Below are positions 53,412 through 64,000 of a stretch of DNA of 64,000 nt, in pieces (the first letter of the stretch is position 1; every line of letters starts with the position of its first letter). The notes below the pieces were generated by a model. The model had not been told where the DNA came from. It saw only the letters and a program-made list of their open reading frames with translations, and searched no databases. Origin of the DNA: Omphalotus guepiniiformis (taxonomy: Eukaryota > Basidiomycota > Agaricomycetes > Agaricales > Omphalotaceae); NCBI GenBank assembly GCA_028554645.1, contig JAQOOI010000058.1:372001-436000 (forward strand), given 5' to 3'. Both the position numbers and the translations under genes were made by a program.

Positions 53412-55628
53412 TTTGAACTAGCGTAAATCAGCGCAGATCAGAAACATGATCCGAAAACGCACGCAGGCATACATACACTTATACACTTCAAAATGAGCGA
53501 GTGCAGGCGGGTGCCCGGTCATTATTCCACTTCACACTCAGCTGTGCAGAGAGTCGAGAAAACTACGCTGGGTCCCTACTATACACCTGCGCCTTTTTCT
53601 CCGTTTTTTTCCACCAAAAAACCTCAATATCTCGCCTTCGTAGAGTCTGTGTAGGATGGTATCTCCATGGTGCGTAATTCCCGAATGGCCCAGTATTCAT
53701 AATCTCATAATTTCTAGGTTGATTGCAGAGGCTATGTTGGCTCCATCATGTACGTTTGGCACATCTCTGAGACGATAGAAAACCCGAAGGTTGACGACAA
53801 AAAAGTTGCTCTGTTGTACGATCACCTGCTCACATTTAGTCCGTTCCTGCCAGTTTTGTCTCTGCAACCGATATTCACGATTCTCATCGAACAGATATGG
53901 AAATCCAGTATATATGGTTCAAACCGAAGAGGCGCAGCGCGTACTTGTTCCTTTTGCTGCGCTATTTTGCGTCGTTTGGGGAAATAGCTACGTTGGTGTT
54001 CAGGTTTTACGAGGCGGAATCTACAGCCGTACGTGTCATGCCTTTCAAATTTAAGGTTGAAGACTGATTTTCTGTATTTGATTTGCATAGAAGTACTATC
54101 TAATACCCTGGACTAATACAAGATTTATTGATGACCTGCTGTAGATGTAACAGTCTGCAGACGTACGTCGACATCTACACCCTGTTGATAGAACTGCTAG
54201 TCGCATGTGAGCAGTCACTCCCTCAATTCTTTCCGTTGCTGCTAGCTAAAAGCTCTTGATAGACCTGATGTCGATGCGAGTCTATGCACTGTACGGGTGC
54301 AGTCCGCGGATTAAATGGCTTTTATTAGCTGTCGTTGCATGCATACTCCCTATCATTGGGGTGAGAGGTTTTTCTGATCAAAACTATCTCTTATTTACGC
54401 GCGACGTCTAGTGGTCAGTTGTCGAAAGTAGCATAGGCACAGTCCTACTACAGGGTATGTTATGTGGCAGATTCTTTCCCGAGAAAAAGTATGTACGTTC
54501 CTTTTCACTTTCGATTGCATTGTCTAATTGTATTTGCTCCATGCAGGGCATCTTGTACGTCTCTTTCCAGGAATACTGCGGACTTGAGTGTTCAAGACAC
54601 TTGCTTGCTTTGTAGATTTAACAGTCACCTGGGCCTGCGCGCTAGCCTATGACACTATAATATTCGCTCTAACATTATTCAAGACATATTTGACGATGCG
54701 ACACGCTGATGTGCAATTTGCACCTGTTCGGATGCCTTTGCTTGAGCTTATGCTACGAGATGGTGCGTCCCAGTCTTTTCCCCTCTGATTTTGAGAAATC
54801 CCTAACATGGCTACTATGAAAACAGGCGCGATTTATTTCGGGTAGGGGATACTAGATCGTTTCATCGAAGATTTCATGCTAATTGAATACGATGAAGGGT
54901 AATGTGTTGTGTTCATCTAGCAAACCTGGTTCTCTGCGTAAGTTGACACATTGTCCTTTGTGTATTTCTGCTAACCCGCTCTTCTAGGCAACTCGAGTAA
55001 GATGCTTGTCAAATGAATACAACAGAAACACACTAACACATTCTACTTGCAAAGTCATCGAGCATGTCGGCTCTAGCAAGAGCGTAAGCTCCATCTTTCT
55101 CCTAGAGCGTATGTATAGCCAGCTTCTAACTTCTCTCACAGGGCCTCTACGACAATGGTAGCCCGTCTAATGCTCAATCTCCACGAGAAGGCCTCGGAAG
55201 GAATACTTTTGACGCAGGATATGTCATTGTCATTATCGACAATTAGATCCTCGCTTGTATTCAACGACAACGCGGAATGCATTGATACCAATGCGACCTT
55301 TGACTTGGAAGAGCTTCGTTCATAGCGGCGGCGTCGGCGATAAATCACAATCTTGTAATGAATGTAATGGATATAGTACCTCTCCACCAACCCGACTTTT
55401 CGGATGTTATTGCTACAATGTCAATGCCGCATAAGAGCGCACAACTCCCGTACGAGAAAACCCAACCGATTGACTGGCCCTCCATATCCCGGAGCTCTTG
55501 ACAACTTAGTGATTCACCATGGCTCAATACACCACAGCTCGGTCCGTACCCACAAACGAGGAGCTTGCACGTAACCCGTATAAAACTTGGAGGAAAGTTT
55601 GACGGGTCGAACGATGGTGAGAGGCTCA
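53412..55628 (+). repeat. segmental repeat, copy 2
   Basis: Counterpart of 47838-50556; includes the better preserved receptor gene and lacks the 589-bp insertion. Confidence 0.85.
53748..55325 (+). CDS. DUF6533-type seven-helix membrane protein, copy 2
   Basis: ATG 53748 gives MYVWHISETIENPKVDDKKV, LYDHLLTF, then an intron (GTCCGT...AACAG) to NMEIQYIWFKPKRRSAYLF and LRYFASFGEIATLVFRFY. Later exons give CNSLQTYVDIYTLLIELLVA, joined in frame to YLMSMRVYALYGCSPRIKWL and LLAVVACILPIIG, then DLTVTWACALAYDTIIFALTL, and finally VARLMLNLHEKASEGILLT with an acidic end. The N-terminal (L/V)YD(H/Y)LLTF and E(I/V)xxIW features are typical of DUF6533 proteins, a large Agaricomycete group predicted as seven-helix membrane proteins of unknown function. 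The exons around 54490-54610 could not be joined with confidence, so the gene may also be damaged. Confidence 0.55.
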
Positions 55629-56738
55629 TGCCCACAGCCTATTACTATTAGCTTGCACAAGATTCTCAATCCTAACACCGGTTGCTACCACCAAGACCAA
55701 GGATTCGTTATACTAATAGTCAGGGCACCAGGCCTCAGGCCTCAGGTGGTAAGAGCGGTGACCTGCCCAAGTCATTGACTCGGATATTGTCAATATTCTA
55801 TGCTTTGCTTTCCCACATTGGAATTTGGCAGGGCTGATTGTCACTGAGCGAGGCTGTATGGAGTAGGACTCGCACCCATGTATAGAATTCTAAGAACATC
55901 TCGCTCGGCCTTTTCGTATATCGGTTTGGTTGGATATACGATGTACGTTCTCATCGGGAGGAGCTCCAACGACAACGTCGATATCCTCTTTTCATTCAAT
56001 TGACTGACTCATAGTACTCCTTCATCTGAGCGACGATGTGAAGATGATCCACGAGTTAGATCGAATGGTCAGTGGGGCAGTACAGTGTACAGTAGCTGTA
56101 GTTGTCTACACGAACACGATTGCGGGTTGACTCTCATATCAAGACCCATTACCGAGATTAACACAAATTGATAACTCCCAAGGCCAAGGAGCTTTGCCTA
56201 GCTTTGCCTCAACTCACTTACCGTACTACGTACTACATAGGGCCACTGGTCATTTCGCAAATGCAACGGGTTCCTGAATTGAGGCCTTGAAGCCGCATGT
56301 CTACTGACTAGCGAAATATGTATGCGAGTTTATGAAAGGAGATGGGAAAGAAATCCTGCTGCTACAATCTATTGAGGTAGTAGGTACAAAGACGTAAAAA
56401 AAAGGGGCGAGTCCGCAGAGGTATGCATATGTATGAGTCGTGTCGTATCTATAACTTGTAACTTGAAAAAGCGTTCGTGACAAATATATCTGGAATTCTA
56501 TAACGAGTAGCAAAGAGAAAACAAGGCCAAGGGCCAAGACAAAGAGAAAAGAACAGGGAAACAGAGCAACAGAAACGACGAGCAATAGAAACGTTCGATT
56601 AAAAAGTGGCCATATCAGGTTGAAGTACACCACCGAACGAACGAACGAACAAACGAAGGAAAGGAGACAGACAACAACATCGAAAATCATCATGAAATAT
56701 CAAAAACGTAACCATCTGCATAGCAGCCCTCTCGCCGC
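55629..56738. other. intergenic region
   Basis: No motif-bearing frame. A CGAA tetranucleotide run lies at about 56634-56660. Confidence 0.5.
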
Positions 56739-59292
56739 TCACCACCATACCCCAAACCCACTAAAAACTACCGCCAGCATCACAGAAACAGAAACCCACA
56801 CAGCCCCAACACCATCACCGACCCTTGTGCTGCGCGCAGCTGCGTTCGGGCTCGAGCTCGAGCTCGGTGAGGACCCAGTGCCCGAAGCCGAAGGTGTAGT
56901 GTAATTCTCACCAGACACCGAGTGAATAGTCTGATTCGAGATGAACTGAGAGAAAATCACTTGCGCTACTTCGGGCTGATATGATGGCTGCGTAACAGAG
57001 ACAAAGAGTCCACGAGTCAGCACTGGTACTGAGGAGCCAGCCAGCCAGCCAATCAGCCATCGGTGGGTAAATGCGAATGACTTACGAGAGTGTGTCCTGC
57101 GCCAAACACTCGTCTACGATACGATAAGAAGGTTTCGAAAACGTCAGTACACACATAACAAAAATAGCAAGGGGACGCCAAGAAAGAGATAACCCAGGTT
57201 AAACTCTATTGTGACTCACGCAAACGTGAAATTATCAACAACTTTATACTGCGCAACGGCCTCTCCGTTTATCGTCATATTCGTAAGCTCTGTATTGTTC
57301 AGAGTCTGATTTCCATACCATGACATTTCAACCATCGACTGGTGGACGCCTAGCCAGTTGGCTCTATTAAAAATTAATTGAGTTAAGTGCATCAGAAGAG
57401 AGGGGGTGCAAGAGCGGAGGGCAGTGATATGAAAAACGTACTTCATATCAGCGTCTCCAGCCTAAGAAAAACCAAGAGTCAGCAACAGCCAAGCCAACGC
57501 AAATTTAACAATCCGAGGATTCCAAGCCACTGCCCAGAAACTCACCCATATAAGAATAGGAAACTTTGCTTCGGCGAGCACAGCTAATTCCGGTAGAAAA
57601 GTCCTCCCAGTCTAATACAAATCCCCCAAATGAGTGAGTTGGATAACGCCAAAGAGAAATGAATCCAAAACCCTCCGGGGGGCTACGTACCTCTCCAGAT
57701 TGCGAAAACTTTGCTTTGAGTGAGCTATCACATTGATCAAACGCGGCGTTCGAGAGGATCGAGACGCCGATGGCATCTTGAACATCTGATAACCTGATGT
57801 ACGAGGCATAGGCCGTTGAAGGTATATGGCCTTTCGAGCTATCGTTTAAAAGCAGGTAGTCTGCGTCGCGATTGCCTACAGCAGGTTCGTACACCGTCTT
57901 CGTCTACACGTATAGATGTACGAAGGATGACGAGAGTGGGTGAGTATCTCCGCACATTTTAAGGTGAACAGTGGATCACTTACGCAGTTCACGATAGCAT
58001 TGTTACATACGCTTGCGGCATTCTTTGCTGAAGGATCCAGGTCGTAGCAGTCTTGCATAAGACCCTGACACACGTTATTAAAAGCATCTGTAATCTCTGA
58101 GATGACCTCGTTCGTGGCTAGCTGTCCGTACCCAGGGGCATCCTGGACAAAGTCGATAAGACTTGAAAATTGAATCATAGGGTCGTGCTTGCCACTGAGG
58201 GAAGGATCAGTAAAATCTGAAGCTAGAATATTTTGAGAAACACGTACTCGCTGATCATCAAAGACGACACGACAACCTTCACGCCATCTAGCTTTCCGCT
58301 ATCAATCAATTGATTCTGTGCGTTGAAGTAATTGATGAACACAGGTCCGAACCGCGCCCCATAACTCTCCGTAGCAAGGACGAACCTAGTCGTAGATGTC
58401 AGTAGTCAGGTCGCCTTGCGACTCGGACACAACAAAGACTCACTGTCGATCTTTGTACTGAGAAAATTGATCACTTGAAAAGAGCACCTGGAACGCAGAC
58501 CACGCGTAGGTCGCTGCTTGGGTGGAATTGTCAATGCTGACACCAGTAGAGTATCCTGCCCCGAATGGTTGATCGAGGTATAATACTATAACGAGCCAGT
58601 GTAAGAGCAGTTACAGTACATCGATAAGCGGAGGTAACACGTACTGTTACTATAGTTGTTCCAGCTACGTTGACAGAGTCAGGACAATATAATGCCTTGG
58701 TTTAAGATCAGTACTCGCCTATAAGGGTTGAACGAGGTTGTTTTCTTGTCCGAGTTTACAGTGCAAGGGCCCGTTTCTAGGGAACAAAGCTCATGAGAGG
58801 GCGTTTCTAACAAGCCCTAAGAATAAACTCCACCCGTGAAGAGGCCAATCATCGACGAACACCCCGGACCGCCATTCAGCCTACAACGACAACGAACACG
58901 TCAACATAGGTTCAGCATGTTACAACCAAAGAAATCGAAACCGACCATAACACGAATGGATCCGTATCTGGAGAATTTCGAGATTCGAAGAACCAGAACC
59001 ACTTGGGAGGTAATGGAATGAGGCCCACGTGCAATAACCAAGTCAAGTCCAAACCCACCAAAGAATTGTTTCCTCCAAGGTTGATATAACCCGAAGATTG
59101 TCCAACACCTTCAACAGTCTCACAAAGCCCCGAGTTCTGCACGAAAGTGAGGTTACCATCTGCGGATCCCGAGGTCAGAATAACATTTCTCGTTGTCTTT
59201 GACTCTGGCGTCGTGTACGCGAAAACGCTGAGAAACGATGATAGAAACACGCATAGCTGAAGGAACGTTAGGGTAATACGAGTTCCAGCCAT
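56739..59292 (-). CDS. secreted GPI-type serine carboxypeptidase (S10)
   Basis: Signal peptide MAGTRITLTFLQLCVFLSSF (exon 59059-59292), then GYINLGG, exon 58946-59001 with WFWFFESRN, and WLNGGPGCSSMIGLF (oxyanion region). The Ser nucleophile is in LATESYGAR (58360 region), the Asp in AGDADMKANWLG (57330-57480) and the His in FGAGHTLPSYQPE (near 57010). All three triad residues are present. The nucleophile motif reads ESYGAR where vacuolar CPY has ESYAG(H). Ser-rich C-terminus (TGSSPSSSSSPNAAARS) then a hydrophobic end (VWVSVSVMLAVVFSGFGVWW) suggest a GPI anchor, as in fungal SxaA/cell-surface S10 enzymes. Removes C-terminal residues from extracellular peptides. About nine exons; several junctions read only approximately. 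Confidence 0.9.
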
Positions 59293-60705
59293 TCGAGGCT
59301 GGACAGACTGGTGTGATGGTGTGTGCAACTCCACTGCAACTGGCAGAGCATACTTATAATAAACCAGGATGATATCGGTAAGCCGTGTCTTGGCGATGCT
59401 TCGATGGTCAAAAACTGCGCCGATGTGTCCCAAAACGGGTTCATTCCCATTTAGATCTGCTCAAAGCATCCCCGTCACCACGTTTTCCAAGAAAATTTAT
59501 TGCAGTGTGAAATCCACACTGTTCTATAGGTACAATAGTACATGTACAAGAGAAGCGGCCATTAAGAGATTCATCAATTCCAATATTCGATAATATTCGC
59601 GAAAGGCCAGGAATATACGCTTCAGGAGACCAGCTGCAAAACCCTGCCTACATCGGAGGATCGGAGGATCGGAACTTAAAGAGATAAGATGAGAGAGTGC
59701 GTTGGAAGCACGAACCAACAGCTTCTACTACTGCCAGTGCACCAGCCAACGAGATTTCAGGGCCGTCGATTCACTAATTTTAAGGTGAAGAATCATTACC
59801 ATCAACCTCATTTCTCTCATTTCATTGGTTCCTCATGGTCAAGACTTGCAATAAGTCGAACGGCGGAGCAGATTGTGAACACACACACACTGTCACTTTC
59901 CACTTTCTTCAGCACGGCGGCGGGGATATATGTTTACAAAGTGCTATTTGTAGCTCAATCTACAGTACATGAGGTTGAAATTGTTGAAGCTTTCAAGTCC
60001 TGAGTTCGGCTCGCTCGCTCCTTCGATCATGTACGGTGTCGCTCCACGCTCACCGCGGTTGAGATATGGCAAACATTATTGGCAGACCTCTGAGATCGTC
60101 GGTCTTGGTACATATCCCGTAGCTGAGCAGACTTCCTTTTTTACCTCAGTACAGTATCATTTTGCAGTGTGTCCTGCTAGGTCATTTGCCTCGGCGGATG
60201 ATGTGAGTGTTTCAAGTTGACTTCAAAAGAATGGTAGTAGTAAAAATAGCTTTGAAACCTGTCCAAATCAAATCTCAACCACAGAGAACGGCGGAAGCAA
60301 ACAAGAGAAATCATCGACATCCTTCATCACCAATGACCGCCTTGGTTCAAACGTAGCCCGACTATAAAAAGAATAGCAGTAAAAATATCTCACTTAACCG
60401 ATACTCATCCTATCCAACTCACATCTCAACCACAGAAACAAAAGCAAAAGAAAGAAAAGATCCTTTATTCACCTTAAAATAATGTATCATAAGTAGTCCG
60501 ATTATAAAAAGAATGGGTAGTAGTAGTAAAAATAGCTCAAGTTAGGAGTCCATCGTCAGCTTGACTACCAAAGCTGGGTTTTCGAATCGTTTCGCATGGC
60601 CAGGGAATCCTGTGGCCAATCATCGTACCTCAAAATCAACCAACGCCCAACTGCCACCCCACAGACTTGGGCAGCCAAGGCTCACGGCACTGACGCGCGG
60701 GAATA
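59293..60705. repeat. intergenic, with degenerate repeats at 60225-60545
   Basis: The text (A)AAAAGAATGG(G)TAGTAGTAGTAAAAATAGCT recurs near 60225, 60365 and 60505, twice followed by AAATCTCAACCACAGA-like sequence: about 140-bp spaced degenerate tandem units. No gene. Confidence 0.6.
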
Positions 60706-62586
60706 TCACGCTCTCCTATACTCAAACCCACTATCTCTCCTCTTCCTCGCCGGGCTAACCGTAACAGTCGGCAGACTTGCACAGTTCGACGACGAAGCAG
60801 GAGGATGAGCAGATGGGGTAGGAGATTGACCTTGGTACCAGGTCGATGTGCCGTATACGCCCATCGGGAGGCTACAGGTGAAAAAAAACAAAGCCACTCA
60901 TGAGAAGGTGAAGAGAAGATTAATAGAAAGAAGGAACGCACTCGTCATCGGCATCACAGTTTTCAAAGACACCGGCGTCGTAGTTGGCTGGCATATTCTG
61001 TAACGTACAATGAGTGCCCAATCTCAAAAGAAGGGGGGCAGGCAGTAGTACACATACCCAATAACATCCCATCACGTCATATATGTGTTGACACATAGTC
61101 GGCGAGTTCGCGCCTACACAAGCGCGGAAGCAGAACTCGGTATCCGAGATGAAAGAGGTCCATTCGTGGTATTGCAGAGCGTTTCCGAATGTGTTTCCGA
61201 ATACGAGTCCACCAACTGCATCAATCGTGAGTACTCTGAGAGAAACGCCTCATGCAATGGGCTTACTTGGGTTACCGTTGCCTGAATGATAGTCGAAAGG
61301 AAAGTACACCGTCAAGCAGTTAGTGCACGAAATTTACTCCTGCGACGCACGCACCATCAGCACCATGAGGGTCAAGTTCTCCACCAGCATCACTCTTGGG
61401 GACGTTTATCTTCCTGAAATCGCCAACACCGGTGACCTGAACAACAAACATGGTTTAACGACCCAAACGAAAGCCTAAGAAAAAGAAAGAGCTCACCTGA
61501 ACATAATCAGGCGTTTTGACGAAGTGAACTCCCTCGAGAGTTCCATCGGGGATGAGACGCGTTCCACGCCCAGACCTGGTACACCAAGCAACTTCTTCAC
61601 GCTCAGTGTCTCCAATTGTACCAACAACAGGCTATGTTACGTATCCCTAACGTTAGCGGACGAAGAGAGTACTCGAAACAAACTCTACTAACCGGAGCCC
61701 AGAGACAGAAATCATCGGCGGAGCTAGCGGGAACAAAAGGTCAGACACATAAGTAAAAGCATACACACCACCCAAAACTCACTTGATCCAAGCAGTCTGG
61801 CACATCGACTCCGAGGAACTGTCAGTTCCACAGTTATTCGTACCAGTCTGGCCGTTCTCGGAGGTGTTGGGAAGAGCTGAGGCAGAGTAGCCAGTGTTCC
61901 AAGCTTGGTTGGGGTTGTTACCGTCGCAGGACCAAAGTTGAATCTGTAGTCGTCAACGATGAGAAACAGGACGATACTTGCAGTCAAGTACAAGGACGAG
62001 TACTCACGCGATTTCCATCCGAAAGGCTTCCGCCCGTCAAATCCATACATTTTCCATGGTTTGTCCAAGAAAGATGATAATCACCCTGTGACAAGTCAGC
62101 TCACTTGGGCATGCAAGACAGAACGAAATGCAAAACTAACAGTATAGTAGAACTGCTGGTTCGCATCATTACTAGAGCAAGTCCAAATCTGCAGCTTGAC
62201 ACCATCAGCGGTGCTACCATCCGTCACATCAAGACATTTGGTGTTGCCGAATATCTTGACGCTACCGCCGTCAAATGTCCACTTTTGAGCATCAGCTCCA
62301 GTGCAAGACTGAATAGTCACGACGGCACCGTCGGTGTTTGAAGCAGCGGTTAGACATTTGCCTAAAGTTCAAACCCGGAATGAGCAAGAGCGGGTCATGG
62401 TAGAGTTGGAAAAAATTTCACCGGAATTCAGACGTGGTTCAATTAACAGCGCGCCCTGGTAGCTATAAAAGGACGTATGAGTTCGACAGACGCGCACGTA
62501 GACAATTCGGAATCTTAGGATGGTGTCTGGGCACTTGTGAGTGAAGCGAGAAGGACGGTGCCCAAGAGAGCTTGGAAGGAGAGCAT
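60706..62586 (-). CDS. secreted protein with beta-trefoil (ricin-B type lectin/CBM13) domain
   Basis: Signal peptide MLSFQALLGTVLLASLTSAQ. A beta-trefoil lectin domain follows (no catalytic toxin chain is present): KCLTAASNTDGAVVTIQSC, QKWTF, KCLDVTDGSTADGVKLQIW, QQFYYT, KCMDLTGGSLSDGNRIQLW and NPNQAW (three QxW-type repeats). The second half is a conserved basidiomycete extracellular region of unknown function: DDFCLWAPP, EVAWCTRSGRGTRLIPDG, GVHFVKTPDYVQVTGVGDF, GGELDPHGADGNGNPIGGL, MCQHIYDVMGCYWNMPANYD and PMGVYGTSTWYQG. The C-terminus is Ser/Pro-rich and basic. Likely binds carbohydrate at the hyphal surface or in the medium. The second exon (LLIEPRLNSG, about 62425-62466) cannot be joined in frame to exon 1 with a GT donor; skipping it with donor A|GTGCCC keeps the frame. 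Confidence 0.82.
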
Positions 62587-63502
62587 CTTCCTGTGGTTAG
62601 TTGGTTAAGGAGCGTGTAATTTCTGAGAGACGTTAGAAGGTATATGAAGGCTTAAGAAGAAGGAGCAAAGCCAAATTGAAAGTGCGTTCATCTGGGTACG
62701 CGTTTTGGGGGCACGTGGAACCTCGGGGGCTGATAATCTGTCAAAACAGGTTACATATGCGCCGCTTCCAAGCCGCTTTTACGAAAGTCATCAAATTCAC
62801 ATTTCCTATGGCTGCAAGAACGAGCATTTCGTGTACTGCATGATGTCCTATTGCATACCTGAGAGATGAAAAGGTATTCAGCAAAGGCAAGACGACAAGA
62901 TTCACTGAGAGCATTCACCACTCTGATAGACCATGCAGTGCGCCAAGAGAATCACAGCAGCCGCGAGCGAGAAGAATGATGTTCCGTCGGCGCTTACACC
63001 GCAAGTCAAGTCACCTGCGTCTGAAATCGACCTCGACAGCTTCTGGGCTTGTTTCAATGTTTGAGGATTTTGATACTCAGACACCCGACTAGCCATCGAC
63101 AACATACAACAGTTAGAATTCGCAAGGCCATCTTGACGGCTTTTAGAACAAACGGTACGTATTATAAGGAGGTCGAGAAACGGTCGAGAAACTGCAAAGC
63201 TGGGTCTATGAAACAGCGAGTATGAGTCGTGTATGTTATTTGGGCAAGGAATGGTACACATTAAACAGATTCTCTGTGAATTTAACCGTGCAGTCCATAG
63301 CAGACCTGCTTTTGTAGCCCATGTATCACGAGAAAGCGTATTCCGCTTTAAAGTCCCTCATGATGATAGTAAACCCTACAAAAAAAAACAACAAAGGAAA
63401 AGCAAAACGTTCGTCAGAATTGACATGGCGTGGCACCAAAAAACACTTGCACGACATACCCGCACGTCAGCGTCCAACGTCCAACGCCTGACCCAATCCA
63501 TT
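62587..63502. other. intergenic region
   Basis: An open minus-strand frame of 119 codons (62902-63261) shows no motif, biased composition or splice-linked exons, so I do not call it. Nothing else is seen. Confidence 0.45.
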
Positions 63503-63736
63503 CTAAGCAGGAATCATCATGTCCCCCCACGCCCTCACAGCAAGAATACCAGCAGCAAAAAGCCCTACACCCGTTACAAGGCTGATATTCCCTGGTAGTT
63601 TCTCTGGTGCAAAAATTTCTTCGCGGATGAACCGCGAGAACGCAGACTCGTCCGGGTCGCCTAGCCTTCGAGGCGCTTGGGACACTTTGGGGATGTAGGC
63701 TGGGCCTGCGCCTGGGGGTGCTGATCGTCGAGCCAT
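63503..63736 (-). CDS. small mitochondrial outer-membrane protein, TOM6-like candidate, 77 aa
   Basis: Single exon. Basic Pro-rich N-terminus (MARRSAPPGAGPAYIPK), a charged middle (FSRFIREEIFAPEKLPGN) and one C-terminal membrane segment (ISLVTGVGLFAAGILAVRAW) ending GDMMIPA. Small Tom proteins have this layout, and fungal Tom6 ends with a similar FAxGxxxxxxWxxxxxP pattern. They stabilise the TOM import pore. No close family signature beyond this, so the name is tentative. The ATG at 63736 is the only one in frame. Confidence 0.55.
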   Translation of the reverse strand: MARRSAPPGAGPAYIPKVSQAPRRLGDPDESAFSRFIREEIFAPEKLPGNISLVTGVGLFAAGILAVRAWGDMMIPA

Positions 63737-64000
63737 TGAAAAATGTGTGAGTGGCTTTGGTATGGAACCTTGACGCGTTTTTGCGCCGCTTTGGTTGGTG
63801 CATTGGCTTTGTCATGATCATGTAATCATGAAGGGGCGTCTACTAGGCGCGCGCTTAATGTATGACTTCTCTCTTCTCTTCGCGACCGTTTCTTCACTTG
63901 AACCTGGGCTGCTACGAAAGATGGTCCATACTCTCTGTTTGAATGGCTTCTCGATTCCCCAAGCTCAATACATCACGATATCTATACTCACATTCAAATT
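63737..64000. other. upstream flank at window edge
   Basis: Promoter side of the small membrane-protein gene. No feature recognised before the window ends. Confidence 0.4.

Noticed and set aside
62902..63261. 119-codon minus-strand open frame
   Set aside because: No recognisable motif, no splice-linked exons and no start context; length is within chance for this sequence.

Overview
The window looks like nuclear DNA of a filamentous basidiomycete, most likely an Agaricomycete. Genes are closely spaced on both strands and broken by many GT-AG introns of about 50-60 nt. The gene families are typical of mushrooms: a DUF1996 secreted protein, DUF6533-type seven-helix membrane proteins, a Kre6/Skn1-like GH16, a GPI-type S10 carboxypeptidase, a beta-trefoil lectin-like secreted protein and a fungal Helitron. 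There is one tRNA-Gln(UUG) gene with a short intron. No rRNA, plasmid or bacterial feature was seen. All gene models were read by eye from splice signals, reading frame and family motifs.

Layout. 0.9-3.8 kb: a small Nup98-motif protein made of three exon-delimited repeats, then a protein with SUMO-interacting motifs and a split RING-like zinc motif. 4.5-5.4 kb: a mitochondrial ICT1-type release factor whose GGQ codon falls in an abnormal exon junction. 5.5-9.5 kb: no recognisable gene. 9.5-11.9 kb: a 16-exon DUF1996 gene with a 14-nt, a 2-nt and a 16-nt exon. 12.9-16.5 kb: an uncharacterised signal-anchored protein with a Gly/Pro-rich linker, then a TMEM53/DUF829 hydrolase. 17.2-20.4 kb: a KHA1-type K+/H+ antiporter. 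20.4-23.6 kb: empty. 23.6-26.8 kb: a small Cys-rich LAMTOR1-like candidate and the GH16. 27.7-30.7 kb: an aldo-keto reductase and a decayed copy of it.

31.1-41.0 kb is a block of mobile and repeated DNA between the aldo-keto reductase and the tRNA: hairpin repeats, an apparently intact Helitron RepHel gene (1880 aa), and a 2.7 kb foldback structure. The foldback has inverted repeats of about 195 bp, mirrored 11-bp minisatellites and two copies of an AT-rich block. I find no transposase in it, and it is the best candidate for an undescribed element.

41.6-47.3 kb returns to housekeeping genes: tRNA-Gln, an auxilin/Swa2-like protein (UBA, TPR, J domain) and a histidyl-tRNA synthetase with two in-frame starts, which suggests one gene serves both mitochondria and cytosol. 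47.3-55.6 kb is a tandem segmental duplication. Each unit begins with a copy of the HisRS 3' tail and ends with a seven-helix receptor-like gene. Unit 2 keeps an FMO/Baeyer-Villiger-type monooxygenase; unit 1 lacks it and its receptor copy is broken by a frameshift and a 589-bp TA-flanked insertion. 56.7-62.6 kb holds the S10 carboxypeptidase and the lectin-like protein. A small TOM6-like candidate lies at 63.5-63.7 kb.
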